Shown: one piece after another, positions 5,679-8,193 of the stretch
How the letters are laid out: every line of letters begins with the position of its first letter
How positions within the stretch are numbered: the stretch's first letter is position 1
Assembly: GCF_938045595.1 (NCBI RefSeq)
Contig: NZ_CALIBB010000094.1
Coordinates: forward strand, 1 to 8,193
Length of the DNA stretch: 8,193 nt
Reading direction: 5' to 3'
Origin: an uncultured Campylobacter sp.
GTDB taxonomy: Bacteria; Campylobacterota; Campylobacteria; Campylobacterales; Campylobacteraceae
Position numbers and translations under genes: made by a program
Notes under the pieces: model-generated
The model's database searches: none
What the model saw: only the letters and a program-made list of their open reading frames with translations
Told to the model about the DNA's origin: nothing

Positions 5679-5805
5679 TTTGCTCTCCTTGTCGCGATAG
5701 GTCTACCGCGTAAATTTAAAATTTGTCCGCCTCGCTCGCGGGAATTTTATCGCTCGGCCCTGCAATTTCATGAAATTTTGCAAAATTAAGGGCGCCCGTC
5801 TAAAT
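5679..5805. promoter_or_regulatory. aroC to acetyltransferase spacer with palindromes
   Basis: The spacer holds GGGCGCCC just past the aroC stop, and two overlapping perfect palindromes, AATTTCATGAAATT (5764-5777) and ATTTTGCAAAAT (5775-5786). The acetyltransferase ribosome binding site AAGGAGAG lies close to its ATG. No hairpin with a T-tract is clear, so read-through from aroC is plausible. The palindromes could bind a regulator or be part of the AAATTT-rich background. Confidence 0.35.
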
Positions 5806-6921
5806 TTAATTCTCGCCATAAATTCGCTTTAAATTCCCCAGCGTCGCGCTCGCGTTTAGCAGCAGCGCATCGGCGATCGCCAGCCGCGCCATTGCAGTAG
5901 CTACGACGCTGCCGCGCACGGCGATACACGGATCGTGCCGCCCGCGCAGATCGCAGATCGCATCCGCGCCGCGCATGTCCACGCTATGCTGCGCCATAAA
6001 AATGCTCGGAGTGGGTTTAAAATGCGTCGTTATCTCGATAGGCGCGCCGCTACTTATGCCGCCTAAGATCCCGCCTGCGTTGTTGCTCGCAAAATTTGCG
6101 CCGATCTTGCCGCCATTGGTGCGGATCAAATCCTTGCTAGCGCGCATAAAATCGTTGTTTTCGCTGCCTTTTAGCGTGCTTACTTTCACTCCGGCGCCGA
6201 TCTGCACTGCCTTTACGCCGTTTATGCCCATCATCGCGCCCGCAAGCGCCGCATCCAGCTTACCGTACAGCGGCTCGCCGAGCCCCGCAGGCACGCCCGT
6301 GACGCGCGTTAGCACGCAGCCGCCGATACTATCGCCCGCATTTTTGACGCTTAGAATTAACTCCTTTTGTGCGCTCTCTACGGCGGGATCGAGCGCGAAA
6401 ATTTCACTGTTTTGCGCAAAGTCGAAGTCTAAATTTTCCGCGTAAATTTCGCCCACGCCGTAAATTCCGCTTTCTACGGAAATTTTAAAGTGATTTAGCA
6501 AAATTTGCGCAAACGCTCCCGCAGCCACGCGCACGGCGGTTTCGCGCGCGCTTGCCCGTCCGCCGCCTCGGTAATCGCGCAGTCCGTATTTGGCAAAATA
6601 CGAAAAATCGGCGTGTGCGGGGCGGAAAATATCTTTGAGATCTTCGTAGTCCTTTGAGTGCTGGTTTGCGTTGCGGATGATAAATCCGATCGGCGCGCCG
6701 GTGCTGCGCCCGTCAAAAATCCCGCTTAAAATTTCGATCTCGTCGGCTTCTTTGCGCGGCGTAGCGTATCTGCTGCCAGGTTTGCGGCGGTCAAGCTCGC
6801 TTTGGATATTTGAAGGCTCGATCGCCACGCCAGCCGGAAAGCCGTCCAAAACGCCGCCGATCGCCGCGCCGTGACTCTCACCGAAGGTACTAAGACGCAA
6901 TCTCTCGCCGAAGGTATTCAT
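5806..6921 (-). CDS. aroC: Chorismate synthase
   Basis: This enzyme makes chorismate from 5-enolpyruvylshikimate-3-phosphate in the cytoplasm, the last step of the shikimate pathway, and needs reduced FMN. The 371-residue protein is full length. Family marks are TFGESHG (12-18), LDRRKPGS (43-50), RPAHAD (100-105) with its histidine, GGRASARETAVRVAAGA (120-136), NNAGGILGGISSG (280-292) and RGRHDPC (326-332). Its ATG overlaps the rnc stop as ATGA and is preceded by GGAGG inside rnc, so it is translationally coupled to rnc but has a strong site of its own. Adjacent rnc and aroC genes are an arrangement I recall from Campylobacter. Confidence 0.97.
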   Translation of the reverse strand: MNTFGERLRLSTFGESHGAAIGGVLDGFPAGVAIEPSNIQSELDRRKPGSRYATPRKEADEIEILSGIFDGRSTGAPIGFIIRNANQHSKDYEDLKDIFRPAHADFSYFAKYGLRDYRGGGRASARETAVRVAAGAFAQILLNHFKISVESGIYGVGEIYAENLDFDFAQNSEIFALDPAVESAQKELILSVKNAGDSIGGCVLTRVTGVPAGLGEPLYGKLDAALAGAMMGINGVKAVQIGAGVKVSTLKGSENNDFMRASKDLIRTNGGKIGANFASNNAGGILGGISSGAPIEITTHFKPTPSIFMAQHSVDMRGADAICDLRGRHDPCIAVRGSVVATAMARLAIADALLLNASATLGNLKRIYGEN

Positions 6922-7829
6922 AGCGCGCCTCCTTGATCGCCGCTGCTTTGTTTATCCGTATCGCGCACGCTTCGCTCATTGCTTTTTTTAGCGCTCGGCG
7001 TGCCGCCCGATGTGCCGGCGCGATCGCTCTTTGCGCTGCCCCGCGCTCGTCCGTCGCCATTTCGCGAGCCTTTTTTGTCGTCCTGAGCGCGATTTGCGCC
7101 GCTTTGTGCGTCGCCGCATGCTGCTTGCTCACCACTTGTTGCGCCAGTGCCGTGCGAGGCGCCGTTTTGTAAAAGCTCGAGCGCGATTTGCGCGCATTTT
7201 TGCTCGGCCTCTTTTTTGCTCGCTCCCACGGCGGATGAGAGCCGCTTGCCGCCTACGAGCGCCGCCATTTCGAAGCTTTTTTTGTGATCGGGGCCGCTCG
7301 AGCCTAAAAGGACGTATTCGGGCGTGACGCCGAATTTTGCCTGCGTGAGCTCTTGCAGCGCGGTTTTGTAGTCTCGCACGAGCTCGTTAAAGCTGATGCG
7401 CGGATAGAGGATTTCTAAGATTGCAGTCGCGATGCGGGCGGTGTTTTGCAGCCCGCTCTCAAGATAGACGGCGCCCATTATCGCCTCAAAGGCGTCCGAA
7501 AGCAGCGAGGGCTTCTCTCGCCCACCGTTACGCTCCTCAGACAGCGACATATTCAGGTTCTCGCCGATGCCCAAAAATTTTGCAAATTTAGAAAAGCTGC
7601 TTTCGTTCACGAGTGCGGCGCGCAGCTTGCTCAGATCGCCCTCGTCGCTACTAAATTTTTTGAAAAGATACTCGCCCACGATCAGATCCATCACCGCATC
7701 GCCTAAAAATTCCAGCCTCTCATTGTTGTGCCCGTTTTTGGCGCTTTTGTGCGTAAGAGCGATCTTGAGGTGGGTTAAATTTTTAAATTTGTAGCCCAGT
7801 TTTTCTTGTAATTTTTCTAAATTTTGCAT
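6918..7829 (-). CDS. rnc: Ribonuclease III with an unusual C-terminal tail
   Basis: RNase III cuts double-stranded RNA, in rRNA precursors and structured mRNAs. From ATG 7829 the protein has 303 residues. The catalytic domain carries NERLEFLGDAVMD (36-48) with Glu40 and Asp44, and SDAFEAIMGAVY (111-122) with Asp112 and Glu115, the expected metal ligands. A dsRNA-binding domain spans about 153-222 (DYKTALQEL to GASKKEAEQKCAQIALELL). Residues 223-303 are an extra hydrophilic tail rich in Gly, Ser, Ala, Asp, Lys and Arg; the usual bacterial enzyme ends near 225. A TTG at 7835 in the same frame is possible, but AAAGG lies at proper distance only from the ATG. The gene overlaps aroC by 4 nt. Confidence 0.95.
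   Translation of the reverse strand: MQNLEKLQEKLGYKFKNLTHLKIALTHKSAKNGHNNERLEFLGDAVMDLIVGEYLFKKFSSDEGDLSKLRAALVNESSFSKFAKFLGIGENLNMSLSEERNGGREKPSLLSDAFEAIMGAVYLESGLQNTARIATAILEILYPRISFNELVRDYKTALQELTQAKFGVTPEYVLLGSSGPDHKKSFEMAALVGGKRLSSAVGASKKEAEQKCAQIALELLQNGASHGTGATSGEQAACGDAQSGANRAQDDKKGSRNGDGRARGSAKSDRAGTSGGTPSAKKSNERSVRDTDKQSSGDQGGAL
6921..7163 (-). other. Coding segment for the low-complexity RNase III tail
   Basis: This part of rnc encodes about 80 residues past the dsRNA-binding domain (GASHGTGATSGEQ to SSGDQGGAL). It has no hydrophobic core and mixed charges, so it is probably disordered. Its DNA alternates GC-rich CGCGCTCG-type text with short T runs, as in the acetyltransferase insertions, though a regular period is less clear here. 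Confidence 0.7.
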
Positions 7830-8193
7830 TATCAACCTTTTTATAAAATTCTACGAAATCCGCGGCGGCTTGCATGCAAACGACATCCGGTGCGAACAAA
7901 ACTTGCGCAAGCAAAACGAACGAGTGCAGGCATGGCCCGCGCTAAATTTGCATTAACGCGGCGAAGCCCACTTGCTGCACATACAATCCACGCCAAAAAC
8001 GCGCTCGCCGCGAATAGGGTCGCGCTAAAGCCTGCTCGCTGCTAACAAAATCTTCGCCAAAGCTCGTCCGCCATAGACCAAATCCGCGCACAAATAAGTG
8101 CGAACTTGCACAAGCAAACGCAAACGAATAGAGCGTATCAAAGCTAAACCGCGCTAAAGCTCGCTCGCCGCAAATTTAATATTTGCCAAAAAC
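7830..8193. repeat. Non-coding region upstream of rnc made of degenerate repeats
   Basis: No supported gene lies here. A unit at 7891-7946 (TGCGAAC, CTTGCGCAAGC, ACGAA, CGCGCTAAA) recurs with small gaps at 8099-8158. A second motif, CGCGCTAAAGC followed by GCTCGC-type text, occurs at 8021-8042 and 8150-8171, matching at 19 of 22 positions. Several frames are open for 40-70 codons, but none has a credible start or homology. The rnc ribosome binding site AAAGG precedes its ATG at 7829; TATAAAA-like text around 7842-7850 is too close to the start to be a convincing -10. Confidence 0.6.

Noticed and set aside
5975..6445. 156-codon plus-strand frame
   Set aside because: Antisense to aroC, whose motifs are unmistakable.
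7010..7327. 105-codon plus-strand frame rich in Arg and Cys
   Set aside because: Antisense to the tail and dsRNA-binding part of rnc, with no signs of its own.
7830..7835. TTG at 7835 as the rnc start
   Set aside because: The AAAGG ribosome site directly abuts it with no spacing, whereas it lies six bases from the ATG at 7829.
7824..8045. 73-codon plus-strand frame upstream of rnc
   Set aside because: It starts within the rnc start region, lies over the degenerate repeats and has no ribosome site or recognisable domain.

Overview
The window reads as chromosomal DNA of a Campylobacter-type epsilonproteobacterium (Campylobacterota). The grounds are AAATTT/AAATTTTA-rich text, AAGGAG-type ribosome binding sites, and adjacent rnc and aroC genes, an order I recall from Campylobacter genomes. 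Its GC is clearly above that of C. jejuni, which suggests one of the oral species (C. gracilis, C. showae or C. rectus). The species is inference only.

Layout. At 1-234 (+) lies the 3' end of a small cysteine-containing protein. A possible tiny ORF overlaps its stop codon. The region from 235 to 808 has no supported gene. At 809-1201 (-) is a complete small exported protein that is a paralogue of the truncated one, so the two copies face each other. A second gene-poor stretch (1202-1717) leads to a lipoprotein gene at 1718-2332 (-). An AT-rich membrane-protein gene (2410-3261, -) follows, flanked by two exact 30-bp direct repeats (2364-2393 and 3605-3634).

The right half holds four minus-strand genes that look co-transcribed, read from right to left: rnc (RNase III, 7829 to 6918), aroC (chorismate synthase, 6921 to 5806), a GNAT acetyltransferase (5678 to 4335) and a multi-pass membrane protein (4335 to 3646). 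rnc/aroC and acetyltransferase/membrane protein overlap at ATGA and TGATG junctions, which implies translational coupling. Upstream of rnc (7830-8193) is a non-coding stretch made of degenerate repeats. rnhA, which I recall next to rnc in C. jejuni, is not adjacent here.

The most unusual feature is how repeats have entered coding genes. The acetyltransferase carries two large hydrophilic insertions (about 100 and 154 residues) between core strands of its fold. Each is built from degenerate, frame-preserving tandem repeats of about 21 nt or 24/27 nt. RNase III carries an 80-residue low-complexity tail. Related GC-rich/AAATTT repeats fill the intergenic regions. This looks like repeat expansion tolerated in housekeeping genes rather than a defence or mobile system. 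I found no CRISPR array, tRNA, rRNA, transposase or integrase.
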